Shown in pieces: positions 26,065 to 33,082 of a stretch of 33,122 nucleotides of DNA. Source of the stretch: JBCCJA01 sp039045975 (GTDB lineage: Bacteria > Planctomycetota > Planctomycetia > Planctomycetales > Planctomycetaceae). Position numbers and translations under genes: made by a program. The stretch is from positions 1 through 33,122 of the forward strand of contig JBCCJA010000042.1 in NCBI GenBank assembly GCA_039045975.1, in the 5' to 3' direction. Within the stretch, counting starts at the first letter, position 1. The number at the start of each line of letters is the position of its first letter. The notes beneath the pieces are model-generated. The model saw only the letters and a list, made by a program, of their open reading frames with translations. It was not told where the DNA came from and did no database searches.

Positions 26065-26679
26065 ATGGCACACATCGAACCCTTTGCCGTCCAAGAGCGG
26101 CCCGAGACCGGCACGACCGCGGTCCGTCGGCTGCGACGTGCGAGCCTGATCCCGGGCAACGTTTACGGCCACGAGCAAGACCCGCGGCCGGTGAAGGCCG
26201 CCGAGGAAGCCGTTCGCGCTCTCGCCTACAGCGGCCACCACGTCGTCGAGATCGACGCGATGGGCGGCGGGAAGCAGCAGGCCGTCCTCAAGGACGTGCA
26301 GTGGGACGCCCTCGGACGGGACATCCTGCATTTCGACCTGCAGCGGGTCGACGCCGAAGAGGTCATCCAGGTCGACGTCCCGGTCCACACCAAGGGCGAC
26401 GCCCCGGGCGTGATCGCCGGCGGGATCCTCGACTTCACGCACCACGCCGTCCCGGTCGAATGCCCCGCCGCGTCCGTCCCCGACGAGATCAAAATCAACA
26501 TCGGGGCGATGAAGTTCGGCGACGCGTTTCGCGTCAGCGACCTCGAAATGCCCGAAGGCGTCAAGGTCCTGCTCGACGACGGTGAGCCGCTCATCCAGAT
26601 CATCGCACCGAAGGGCGGCATGGACGCGGGCGACGACGAGGGCGACACGGCGTCCGAGACCGAGGAGGCGGCGGAGTGA
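26065..26679 (+). CDS. rplY: 50S ribosomal protein L25/TL5 (Ctc form)
   Basis: ATG at 26065 (MAHIEPFAVQERPETGTTAV) gives 204 residues; the open frame extends back to 25738 but overlaps the divergent propeller gene and lacks coding character. The N-terminal L25 domain (RRLRRASLIPGNVYGH, LKDVQWDALGRDILHFDLQRV) binds 5S rRNA. The C-terminal TL5/Ctc beta domain (VHTKGDAPGVIAGG, LDFTHHAVPVECPA) marks the long form, and the tail is acidic. It is the first gene of a cluster with pth 24 bp downstream, an arrangement common in bacteria, followed by rpsF, ssb, rplI and dnaB. Confidence 0.95.
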   Translation: MAHIEPFAVQERPETGTTAVRRLRRASLIPGNVYGHEQDPRPVKAAEEAVRALAYSGHHVVEIDAMGGGKQQAVLKDVQWDALGRDILHFDLQRVDAEEVIQVDVPVHTKGDAPGVIAGGILDFTHHAVPVECPAASVPDEIKINIGAMKFGDAFRVSDLEMPEGVKVLLDDGEPLIQIIAPKGGMDAGDDEGDTASETEEAAE

Positions 26680-26703
26680 CACCCGCCGGTCGGGCCCGGT
26701 CCG

Positions 26704-27276
26704 ATGAAGCTGATCGCAGGGCTCGGCAACCCGGGCACGAAATACGAGGGCACACGCCACAACGTCGGCTTCGCGGCCGTCGACCGCGTCGCGGCGGACC
26801 ATGCGACCGAAAAGCCTTCGCGGAAGTTCGAAGCACTGCTGACCGAGGTCTTCCGCGGGCCCGAAAAGTGGGCCCTGTTGAAGCCTCAAACCTACATGAA
26901 TCTGAGCGGCCGTTCGTTGAGGGCGGCCGCGGACTTTTATCGAGTCGAGCCCGAAGACATCCTCGTCGTCTGTGACGACATGAACCTGCCGCCCGGTACG
27001 ATCCGTTTGCGTGGCTCCGGGTCGGCCGGCGGGCAAAACGGCCTGAAGGACGTCATCACACATTTCGGCACCGAGGCCGTTCCGAGACTGAGAATCGGCG
27101 TCGGCCGGCCGAAAGGACGCGTCGCCGACATCGACTTCGTCCTCTCCGCCCCCCGCGGGGACGACGCCGAAGAGATCGCACTGGGAATCGCCTTCGCCGC
27201 CGACGCCGTCGTCGACTGGGCCGAGCACGGCATCGACCGGGCCATGAACACGTACAACGTCAAACCGAAGCCCTGA
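26704..27276 (+). CDS. pth: Peptidyl-tRNA hydrolase
   Basis: This 190-residue protein, of standard length, starts at ATG (MKLIAGLGNPGTKYEGTRHN). It carries the catalytic His19 in TRHNVGF, Asn66 in TYMNLSG and the Asp91-Asp92 pair in VVCDDMNLP. The loop that is usually GGHNGLK reads GGQNGLK here, with Gln111 at the place of the substrate-contacting His of E. coli Pth. It recycles peptidyl-tRNA that drops off ribosomes by cutting the ester bond between peptide and tRNA. Its position directly after rplY is the usual one. Confidence 0.97.
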   Translation: MKLIAGLGNPGTKYEGTRHNVGFAAVDRVAADHATEKPSRKFEALLTEVFRGPEKWALLKPQTYMNLSGRSLRAAADFYRVEPEDILVVCDDMNLPPGTIRLRGSGSAGGQNGLKDVITHFGTEAVPRLRIGVGRPKGRVADIDFVLSAPRGDDAEEIALGIAFAADAVVDWAEHGIDRAMNTYNVKPKP

Positions 27277-27339
27277 AGGCCGCCGACGCGACCCTCGCCG
27301 ACACACCCCCCGCCGGCCCGGCCGGCCCGGAGACTCCAG

Positions 27340-27729
27340 ATGAGTGAAACCGCGACCCCCGACGCCCCCTCGAGCCAGGCCCCGGCCGGCTTCCACAGCT
27401 ACGAGGGCATGTTCCTGTTCGACAGCGCCCAGTTCGCCTCCGACCCGGAAGGCATCTCCGGCAAGGCGCTCGCCTGCCTGGAGAAGTGCGGGGCCGAAGT
27501 CGTCGCCCACCGCCCGTGGCAGGACGGCCGCCTGCCGTACGAGATCGCCGGCCGCAAGAAGGGCCTGCACTACTTGATCATGTTCCACCTCGATCCGGCC
27601 CGGATGACCGAGCTGGAGCGGGCCTGCAAGCTCGAGGACAAGATCCTCCGCCAGATGTTCATCCGGCACGAGCAGGTGCTCTTCGACGCGAACGTCGCGA
27701 TGCTGCAGCCGGCCGCCGACGCCGAGTGA
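27340..27729 (+). CDS. rpsF: 30S ribosomal protein S6
   Basis: This is a 129-residue protein with the S6 ferredoxin-like fold: YEGMFLFDSAQFA, then GAEVVAHRPWQDGRLPYEIAGRKKG and HYLIMFHLDPARMTELERACKLEDKILRQMFIRHE. An unstructured Ala/Pro-rich stretch of about 18 residues precedes the fold. S6 pairs with S18 on the small subunit, but the gene for S18 (rpsR), which often follows ssb, is not present in this window. The start is an ATG 63 bp after pth. The gene is the third of the informational cluster and lies 93 bp before ssb. Confidence 0.96.
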   Translation: MSETATPDAPSSQAPAGFHSYEGMFLFDSAQFASDPEGISGKALACLEKCGAEVVAHRPWQDGRLPYEIAGRKKGLHYLIMFHLDPARMTELERACKLEDKILRQMFIRHEQVLFDANVAMLQPAADAE

Positions 27730-27822
27730 AGCCGATTCCCAAACGCCCTTGCCAAGCCGGCCGGGGTCGTTTGTCTTGAAACGCCGTGAAACCAGTCCCG
27801 CCCCCCTGACGGAGTGTCGGCC

Positions 27823-28350
27823 GTGTCCGCGAGCTTCAACCGCGTCATGCTGCTCGGCAACCTGACCCGCGACCCCGAGGTCCGCTACACGCCGGGCGGA
27901 ACGGCCGTCGCGAACCTCGGCCTCGCCGTCAGCCGCCAGTGGTACGACAAGCAGGCCAACGAGCGGAAAGAAGAGACGACGTTCGTCGACATCGAACTCT
28001 GGGGCCGCACCGCCGAGGTCGCCGGCGAATACCTCGCCAAGGGCCGCTCGGTCTTCGTCGAAGGCCGCCTCAAGCTCGACCAGTGGGACGACAAACAGAC
28101 CGGCCAGAAGCGGTCGAAACTCAAGGTCGTCGGCGAGACTATGCAAATGCTCGGCGGCCGCGACGGCGCCCCCGGCGGCGGCGGAGGAGGAGGCCAGGCG
28201 GGCGGCGGGCGTCAGCCTTCCGGCGGGTACGGCGGCGGCTCCCGCGGAGGCGGAGGCTATCAAGGCGGCGGGGGCGGCGGCGACGATTTCGGCCCGCCCG
28301 GCGGAGGCGCACCGGGCGGCGAGATCCCCGACGACGAAGTCCCGTTCTGA
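27823..28350 (+). CDS. ssb: Single-stranded DNA-binding protein
   Basis: GTG at 27823 is chosen over the GTG at 27814, because GGAG at 27811-27814 stands 8 nt before it and overlaps the earlier codon. The product has 175 residues. The N-terminal OB fold is complete (FNRVMLLGNLTRDPEVRYTPGGTAVANLGLAV, RKEETTFVDIELWG, GRSVFVEGRLKLDQW). A Gly/Gln-rich flexible linker of about 60 residues follows. The acidic tip DDEVPF is the partner-docking peptide, a variant of DDDIPF. It protects single-stranded DNA in replication and repair. It sits between rpsF and rplI, with the replicative helicase gene downstream. Confidence 0.96.
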   Translation: MSASFNRVMLLGNLTRDPEVRYTPGGTAVANLGLAVSRQWYDKQANERKEETTFVDIELWGRTAEVAGEYLAKGRSVFVEGRLKLDQWDDKQTGQKRSKLKVVGETMQMLGGRDGAPGGGGGGGQAGGGRQPSGGYGGGSRGGGGYQGGGGGGDDFGPPGGGAPGGEIPDDEVPF

Positions 28351-28379
28351 GCCTCGAAACGTCGGCCTTACATTTAACA

Positions 28380-28450
28380 AGCCCTCGGCGTTAGCCGTGG
28401 AGCCTGGAGGGACAACGCTCCTATCGCCTCCACGGCTGGCGCCGCGGGCT
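28380..28450 (+). repeat. 71-bp inverted-repeat element, copy 3
   Basis: The arms are 28380-28402 and 28428-28450, around a 25-nt spacer with GGAGGGACAACG at the place of the conserved spacer core. The left arm differs from the right arm's complement at three sites (T at arm position 6, TT at 12-13); the TT change still allows G-U pairing in RNA. The flank GGGCTCGT matches copy 2. It lies 30 bp after ssb and about 140 bp before rplI, in the slot where rpsR is often found. Confidence 0.85.
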
Positions 28451-28588
28451 CGTGACTTCACTCATCGAAGGATCGATCACCGGACCGACATCGAACACAC
28501 GCCGCGGCGCTTCCCATTCTCTCGCCGCGCACGTAAAACACCCGACCCTTCGGCCGACGTCGGAGGCCGATCACGCGGAGAAAGAGTC

Positions 28589-29098
28589 ATGGCCCGGGTC
28601 AAAAACCGCCCGAAACGGGGCGTCGGCGGTTCGACGAACACCTCCGTCGAGGTGCTCCTCGCCGAAAACATCGACAAGCTCGGCGAGCGGGGCGAGATCG
28701 TCCGCGTCAAACCGGGCTACGCCCGCAACTACCTGCTGCCGCACGGCTTCGCGACCGTCGCGACGGAGCACAACAAGCGGCTCGTCGAACGGCACAAGGA
28801 GAAGGTCGCGGAGCTGCAGGCCGAACGGCTCAAGGGCATCCGCACCCTCGCCGACGCCGTCAGCAAGTACTCGGTCACGATCGAGGCGAACGCCAACGAG
28901 GAGGGCCACCTGTTCGGCTCGGTCATGGCGAACGACATCTCGAAGCACCTGAAGACGGCCTCGTTCGACGTCGAGCCCGACCAGATCAGGCTCGAAGGCC
29001 CGCTCAAAGAGCTCGGCATGTACACCGTCAAGATCGCCCTCCACCAGGAGGTCGAAACGAACGTGAAGGTGTGGGTCGTCCCCTCCGCAAAAGCATGA
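28589..29098 (+). CDS. rplI: 50S ribosomal protein L9
   Basis: ATG at 28589 with GGAG about 10 nt before it gives 169 residues; the frame opens at 28397 inside the repeat element but is not coding there. A basic N-terminal extension (MARVKNRPKRGVGGS) of about 15 residues precedes the L9 N-domain: VEVLLAENIDKLGERGEIVRVKPGYARNYLLPHG. The long connecting helix (KRLVERHKEKVAELQAERL) leads to the C-domain (ANEEGHLFGSVMANDISKHL). L9 binds 23S rRNA at the base of the L1 stalk. The gene is followed by a strong intrinsic terminator and then dnaB. Confidence 0.96.
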   Translation: MARVKNRPKRGVGGSTNTSVEVLLAENIDKLGERGEIVRVKPGYARNYLLPHGFATVATEHNKRLVERHKEKVAELQAERLKGIRTLADAVSKYSVTIEANANEEGHLFGSVMANDISKHLKTASFDVEPDQIRLEGPLKELGMYTVKIALHQEVETNVKVWVVPSAKA

Positions 29099-29127
29099 TT
29101 TGAAACGGCTTACGAGCACTAGACTCG

Positions 29128-29160
29128 ACGGAGTCGCCCGGCCCGGGCGGCTCCGTTTTT
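29128..29160 (+). terminator. Intrinsic terminator after rplI
   Basis: A 13-bp stem with one G-U pair runs ACGGAG-T-CGCCCG (29128-29140), has a 3-nt loop, returns as CGGGCG-G-CTCCGT (29144-29156), and is followed by a T-run (29156-29160). It lies 30 bp past the rplI stop, so the ribosomal part of the cluster probably ends here and dnaB has its own promoter in 29161-29251. Confidence 0.88.
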
Positions 29161-29251
29161 CGTAGCGGAGAGTCTTTCGACCGACTTCCGACCGGTTTTC
29201 GACACGATGTTCACGGCGATCTGAGACGGCCCGCACGCAGGAGACGACGGA

Positions 29252-30715
29252 GTGAGCGGCGACTTCGAAGGCATGGACGACCTGAACCTGACGGCCACCC
29301 CGCCCGCCCGGCGGACGCGGCGGTCGGACGAACCGCACCGCGGCGGCGACGCCGCCATCCCCGCCGACCGGCTCCCGCCGCAAAACCTCGACGCCGAACG
29401 CGGCCTCCTCGGCAGCCTCCTGCTCTCGGCCGAGGCCTACGACGACGTCATCGAGCTGACGCGGGAGACGCAATTCCACAGCGACCGCCACCGCGCGATC
29501 TTCGCCGCGATCAAGGCGCTCTACGACGGCGGGGCCCGCGGGATCGACGCGGTCACGCTCGCCGAGCGGCTCGACAAGGACGGCAAGCTCGCCGAGGCGG
29601 GCGGGCCGGGTTACCTCGTCGAGGTCCTCGAGGGCGTCCCACACGCCGGCCACGCCCGGTATTACGCCGACATCGTCCGGGAAAAGGCCCTCCAGCGGCA
29701 GCTGATCTACACCTGCGAAGAGATCCTTGCCGAGTCATACAGCCCCGAACGCGAGGTCGACGAAGTCCTCGCCTCGGCCGAGCAGAAGGTTTTCCGCATC
29801 CTCGAGGCGCAGGAGGGCACGGCCTCGATCCACATGGACGCGATCCTGCAGCAGACCTGGGACCGCATCGAGGAGCGGGCCAAGCTCGACGGGGCCACCA
29901 CCGGCCTGACGACCGGCTTCGCCGACCTCGACCAGAAAACCAGCGGCTTCCAGCCGTCCGAACTGATCATCCTCGCCGCCCGCCCGTCGATGGGCAAAAC
30001 GGCCCTCGTCTGTAATTACGCCGAGGCGATGGCCGCGACCGGCAAGGGCGTACTGATCTTCAGCCTCGAACAGTCGAAGCTCGAACTGGCCGAGCGGTTC
30101 CTCGCGATCCGCTCCCAGGTCGACAGCATGAAGCTCAAGACCGGCGAGTTCGACGAGGCCGAGCGTTACCGCCTCATGCAGGCCAGCAGCGAACTGCACG
30201 AGCTGCCGCTTTACATCGACGACCGGCCCGGGCTGACCGTTTCGCAGATCTCGGCGATCTCGCGACGGATGAAGCGTCAGTCCGACCTCGGCATCGTCAT
30301 CGTCGACTACCTGCAGCTCGTCGAGCCGGAAGACAAGCGCGTCCCCCGCGAGCAGCAGATCGCGTTCATCTCGCGGCGGATGAAGTTCATCGCCAAGGAG
30401 CTGAACATCCCGGTCGTGGCCCTCGCGCAGCTGAACCGCGGCGTCGAACTCCGTGAGGACAAACGGCCGAAGCTGGCCGACCTGCGCGAATCGGGCGCGA
30501 TCGAGCAGGACGCCGACGTCATCACCTTCCTGCACCGCCCCGACAAGTACGACCCCGAAGACCGCCCGGGCGAGGCCGAGGTCATCATCGCCAAGAACCG
30601 CTCCGGCCCGACCGGCATCGTGAAGCTGACCTGGCGGGCCCAGTACATGCGGTTCGAAGACTACGCCGGAGCCGCCGAACCCTCCGGCGGCTACGACTTC
30701 GACGGCGGGTTCTGA
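29252..30715 (+). CDS. dnaB: Replicative DNA helicase DnaB
   Basis: GTG at 29252, with AGGAG 8 nt before it, gives 487 residues; an ATG at 29273 is possible. A disordered N-terminal stretch of about 40 residues precedes the DnaB N-domain (PPQNLDAERGLLGSLLLSAEAYDDV). The RecA-like motor has Walker A RPSMGKTAL (Lys249), SLEQSK, Walker B GIVIVDYLQL (Asp352), ALAQLNRGVELREDKRPKLADLRESG and the arginine-finger region VIIAKNRSGPTG. No intein interrupts it. It is the hexameric helicase that unwinds the chromosome ahead of the fork. It is the last gene of the informational cluster. Confidence 0.97.
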   Translation: MSGDFEGMDDLNLTATPPARRTRRSDEPHRGGDAAIPADRLPPQNLDAERGLLGSLLLSAEAYDDVIELTRETQFHSDRHRAIFAAIKALYDGGARGIDAVTLAERLDKDGKLAEAGGPGYLVEVLEGVPHAGHARYYADIVREKALQRQLIYTCEEILAESYSPEREVDEVLASAEQKVFRILEAQEGTASIHMDAILQQTWDRIEERAKLDGATTGLTTGFADLDQKTSGFQPSELIILAARPSMGKTALVCNYAEAMAATGKGVLIFSLEQSKLELAERFLAIRSQVDSMKLKTGEFDEAERYRLMQASSELHELPLYIDDRPGLTVSQISAISRRMKRQSDLGIVIVDYLQLVEPEDKRVPREQQIAFISRRMKFIAKELNIPVVALAQLNRGVELREDKRPKLADLRESGAIEQDADVITFLHRPDKYDPEDRPGEAEVIIAKNRSGPTGIVKLTWRAQYMRFEDYAGAAEPSGGYDFDGGF

Positions 30716-30836
30716 GCGGCGGCAGCTACGTTCCCGCACGCAGACGTCTGTCCACACGTGATTTCGGGGCGCAGTCGCATCCGGCATTTTTTGCCGCTCG
30801 GGCAAGCCGTGTGGGTTGCGGCAGCCCGTGCGGTGG

Positions 30837-30891
30837 TAACACTCTTACGTCATAAAACGTGAGTAGGCAGGCTCGGACGGGAGGACCCGTC
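30837..30891 (+). promoter_or_regulatory. Structured leader of the first PEP-CTERM gene
   Basis: Within the 235-bp gap after dnaB, TAACACT (30837-30843) runs into a hairpin (ACTC-TT-ACGT at 30841-30850 pairing with ACGTGAGT at 30857-30864). A second perfect hairpin, GACGGG-AGGA-CCCGTC (30876-30891), follows. The same TAACACT followed directly by a hairpin occurs ahead of the second PEP-CTERM gene (32114-32143). This may be a shared promoter or 5' leader. I do not recognise a known riboswitch. Confidence 0.35.
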
Positions 30892-30950
30892 GGAAGCTCA
30901 CCCAGAGCACGACCGACACCTAATTTCTCCCCTTACCGGAGCCCACCTTG

Positions 30951-31688
30951 ATGCGACTCATTCTCCCGGCCGCCATGCTCGCGGCGTTTCTCTTGGCGAC
31001 CACGTCGGCTGACGCGGCCCAGGTCCAAAGCAACTTGACCGGCAACGTGCAATTCGACGGCTGGGACGTCCTCGGCGGAATCCCGGGCTACGGCTTCAAT
31101 GACGTCGGCGTCGATTTCAACGGGCCCGCACCGCCGAACCCTTCGCCGTTCTGGCCGAGTCCGCTCGGCTCGTTCGAAACGGGTTCCGGCGATGCCACGC
31201 TGAACCGCACGTTCGGCACGCACTGGTCGGCCTCTGGTTCGCTGTACTCGTTCGCGGGCCCGTCGGGTTTCACCCTCGGCGATGCCTCAGCGATCGCCGG
31301 TCTCGAAACAGTCTTTTTCGCCATCACGGAGTGGGTCGGCTCGTCTCCGTCGTCGCCGCCGGTACTGTCTATCAATGGCGGCACCCCGGTGGGCCCGGCA
31401 CCGCTTTCAAACAGCGTCGCGGCCGGAGGCTTCGGAGGCCCGCAGGGCCCGGTCAGCCTGGTGACAAACTTTTATCAGTGGGATCTGACGTCCATCGCGG
31501 CACCGATCACGTCGTTCGCGATCAATTGGACGCAAGGCTCTAGTGCCGGCATCATTGGCCTGCAGCTTGAGCAGAGCGACAGCTTCGCGGTCGCGACGCC
31601 GACCGTCCCCGAGCCGACGTCGCTACTACTCGCCGGCTTGGGTACCGCCGGGGTGGTAGCGGCTCGCCGGCGACGCCGCACGGCATGA
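30951..31688 (+). CDS. PEP-CTERM sorted exported protein
   Basis: ATG at 30951 (preceded by an in-frame TTG at 30948 and by GGAG about 9 nt upstream) gives 245 residues. A signal peptide (MRLILPAAMLAAFLLATTSADA) leads to a Gly/Ser/Pro-rich beta-type body of about 200 residues with few charges. The C terminus is a canonical PEP-CTERM signal: VPEPTS, a hydrophobic helix LLLAGLGTAGVVAA, then RRRRR. Such proteins are handled by an exosortase and end up at the cell surface or in extracellular matrix; no exosortase gene is in this window. A paralogue, apparently broken, lies about 500 bp downstream. An intrinsic terminator follows at 31725. Confidence 0.92.
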   Translation: MRLILPAAMLAAFLLATTSADAAQVQSNLTGNVQFDGWDVLGGIPGYGFNDVGVDFNGPAPPNPSPFWPSPLGSFETGSGDATLNRTFGTHWSASGSLYSFAGPSGFTLGDASAIAGLETVFFAITEWVGSSPSSPPVLSINGGTPVGPAPLSNSVAAGGFGGPQGPVSLVTNFYQWDLTSIAAPITSFAINWTQGSSAGIIGLQLEQSDSFAVATPTVPEPTSLLLAGLGTAGVVAARRRRRTA

Positions 31689-31724
31689 GCGGGTATCTGC
31701 TGTGATTCGGCTAAAGTGATTCGG

Positions 31725-31753
31725 AAACCGCCGGCAGTTTGTCGGCGGTTTTT
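31725..31753 (+). terminator. Intrinsic terminator after the first PEP-CTERM gene
   Basis: A 9-bp stem AAACCGCCG (31725-31733) pairs with CGGCGGTTT (31743-31751) across a 9-nt loop, and the T-run continues to 31753. It lies 36 bp beyond the stop codon and should separate this gene from its downstream paralogue. Confidence 0.85.
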
Positions 31754-32208
31754 CGTTGCTAGGTAAGACGAGCAAGAAGAGCCGAAAACCGAGGGAGCAG
31801 ATCCGCGACGCTCAACGGCTTTACCCGCCCATAGATGACTCTCGCCGCCCTCGTCCCGTACGCCTGACGCTCGGCAGGTCTGAGTCTAAGCCAAGCGAAC
31901 TCGACCGTCCGGGGACAGCCCACTGGTGCCCTGTCCGAGACCTCCGCAAGGTGCGACTCAGACGGGCACCACCTGCGAACCACTGCGGCAGCCCCAAGGC
32001 CCGAGTCAGATTCAATGCAGCATATCGAGCCGCAGACACATCAGTCGACGCTAGCGTAGGCGGTTTCGGATGCGTCTCCCGGTCATCGGGCCGAATTCGC
32101 GGCATTCTCGCGATAACACTTGGCAACCGACGCACTTTGCCAAAAGCAATATGCAGTAGCCACCCGCCATTCATCCGTTCGTTCCTCACACACAAGGGAC
32201 TCACCTTA
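31754..32208. other. Non-coding stretch with structured DNA
   Basis: About 455 bp between the two PEP-CTERM genes contain no convincing gene; the open frames on both strands have neither the codon bias nor the composition of neighbouring genes. It holds a long imperfect hairpin at 31924-31971 (TGGTGCCC with GGGCACCA outermost, then GTC/GAC, GAG/CTC and ACC/GGT inner pairs). An upstream GTCTGAGTC at 31878-31886 can pair with the hairpin's 3' half (GACTCAGAC at 31955-31963). Near the gene lies TAACACT with a 7-bp hairpin, TTGGCAA/TTGCCAA (32114-32143). These may be a promoter and leader of the decayed gene. Confidence 0.45.
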
Positions 32209-32997
32209 AGTACCGCAACAGTTCGTTTGGCCGTGGCGGCGTGCCTGATCCTCGCCGGGACATATGCCCGAGCGTCATTCATCACTCCTGGCTTCGGCGG
32301 CGTGACCGACTACGACGCCTGGGACAACCTGACGATTACGAATCCGGATATCGCCGGTGCCGGATATCCGACGTTCTTCACGGCTGGGAATTCGTGGCCT
32401 GCCCCTATTCCTTCGCGACTGACACAGAGCACGCCGACGACAGCCGACGACGACGTGACTGGCGATGCCGAATTCGATAAAGTCTAGGGCTTCGGCTACC
32501 CGGCCAGCATCAGCATCTATGCCACGCCTTTCGGCAACGGCGTATTTGAAGTGGCCGACAGCACGCCGGTCGCCGGGATCGAGACGGTGCTCTTTCAGAT
32601 TCTAATCGCTGCAGGTTCTGGCTCCGGACCGGGACAGTTCGATGCCTGGCTGACCGCACTTCCTACGCTAACTATCAATAATGGTGCAACTATTGCTCCA
32701 CTAATCGGTTCGTCCGTAACGTTGGGCGGGCTCGTTGATGCAGGCTTCGGGCCGTCCCCGAATGGTTTTTTAGCGTTTCAGTACGACCTGTCAGGGCTCG
32801 GCCCGGTCAATGACTTCTCCATCGAATTCGCCCCATCGGGAACGAGCACGGCGATCCAGGCGCTCGCGCTCGATCAGTCGAGCGAATTTTCTTCAGCCTT
32901 CGCCACTGCTCCAATTCCAGAGCCGACTTCGTTGGCCCTGCTCGGGAGTGGACTCGTTGGCATCGTGGTTGCCAAGCGTCGTCATCGCGGCAAGTAG
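32209..32997 (+). pseudogene. PEP-CTERM protein gene broken by an in-frame amber codon
   Basis: One frame runs from a signal peptide (VRLAVAACLILAGTYARAS) to a perfect PEP-CTERM end (IPEPTSLALLGSGLVGIVVAKRR, stop at 32995-32997). It is interrupted by a TAG at 32485-32487, flanked by GDAEFDKV and GFGYPAS. The frame is the same on both sides, so a single substitution explains it. The expected start also seems lost: where the upstream paralogue has CACCTTGATG, this gene has CACCTTAAGT, and only a TTG (32227) or GTG (32233) remains. The body is homologous to the gene at 30951 (VAGIETVLFQI against IAGLETVFFAI; QYDLSGLGPVNDFSIEF against QWDLTSIAAPITSFAINW). G+C is lower than in the housekeeping genes. 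Confidence 0.82.
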
Positions 32998-33035
32998 CAA
33001 AATTAATTTCGGCTGCGGTATCTTTTTTTGAGAAC

Positions 33036-33082
33036 CGCGTGGCGACTTCGCAGTCGCCCCGCGACATTTTTTAAAAAAGTCG
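33036..33082. terminator. Hairpins with T/A tracts after the PEP-CTERM pseudogene
   Basis: A stem CGCG-GGCGACT (from 33036) pairs with AGTCGCC-CGCG (to 33063) around a TCGC loop and is followed by six T's at 33067-33072. An overlapping palindrome, CGAC-A-TTTTTTAAAAAA-GTCG (33062-33082), could stop transcription from either side. The rest of the window to 33122 shows nothing else. Confidence 0.65.

Noticed and set aside
26056..28461. An 801-codon open frame on the minus strand opposite rplY-pth-rpsF-ssb
   Set aside because: It is antisense to four clearly conserved genes and arises because stop codons are rare in such G+C-rich DNA. Its product is low-complexity Arg/Gly/Val-rich with no family pattern.
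29252..30715. An intein or insertion in dnaB
   Set aside because: The helicase motifs are continuous at normal spacing and the length is standard.
31756..32208. An N-terminal extension of about 150 codons before the PEP-CTERM pseudogene
   Set aside because: The composition is not coding-like and the signal peptide begins only after 32209. The intact paralogue also starts at its signal peptide.
32485..32487. Programmed readthrough or pyrrolysine at the amber codon
   Set aside because: There is no pyl gene or recoding element in view, the start codon is lost as well, and ordinary decay explains both. Kept only as a remote option in the findings.
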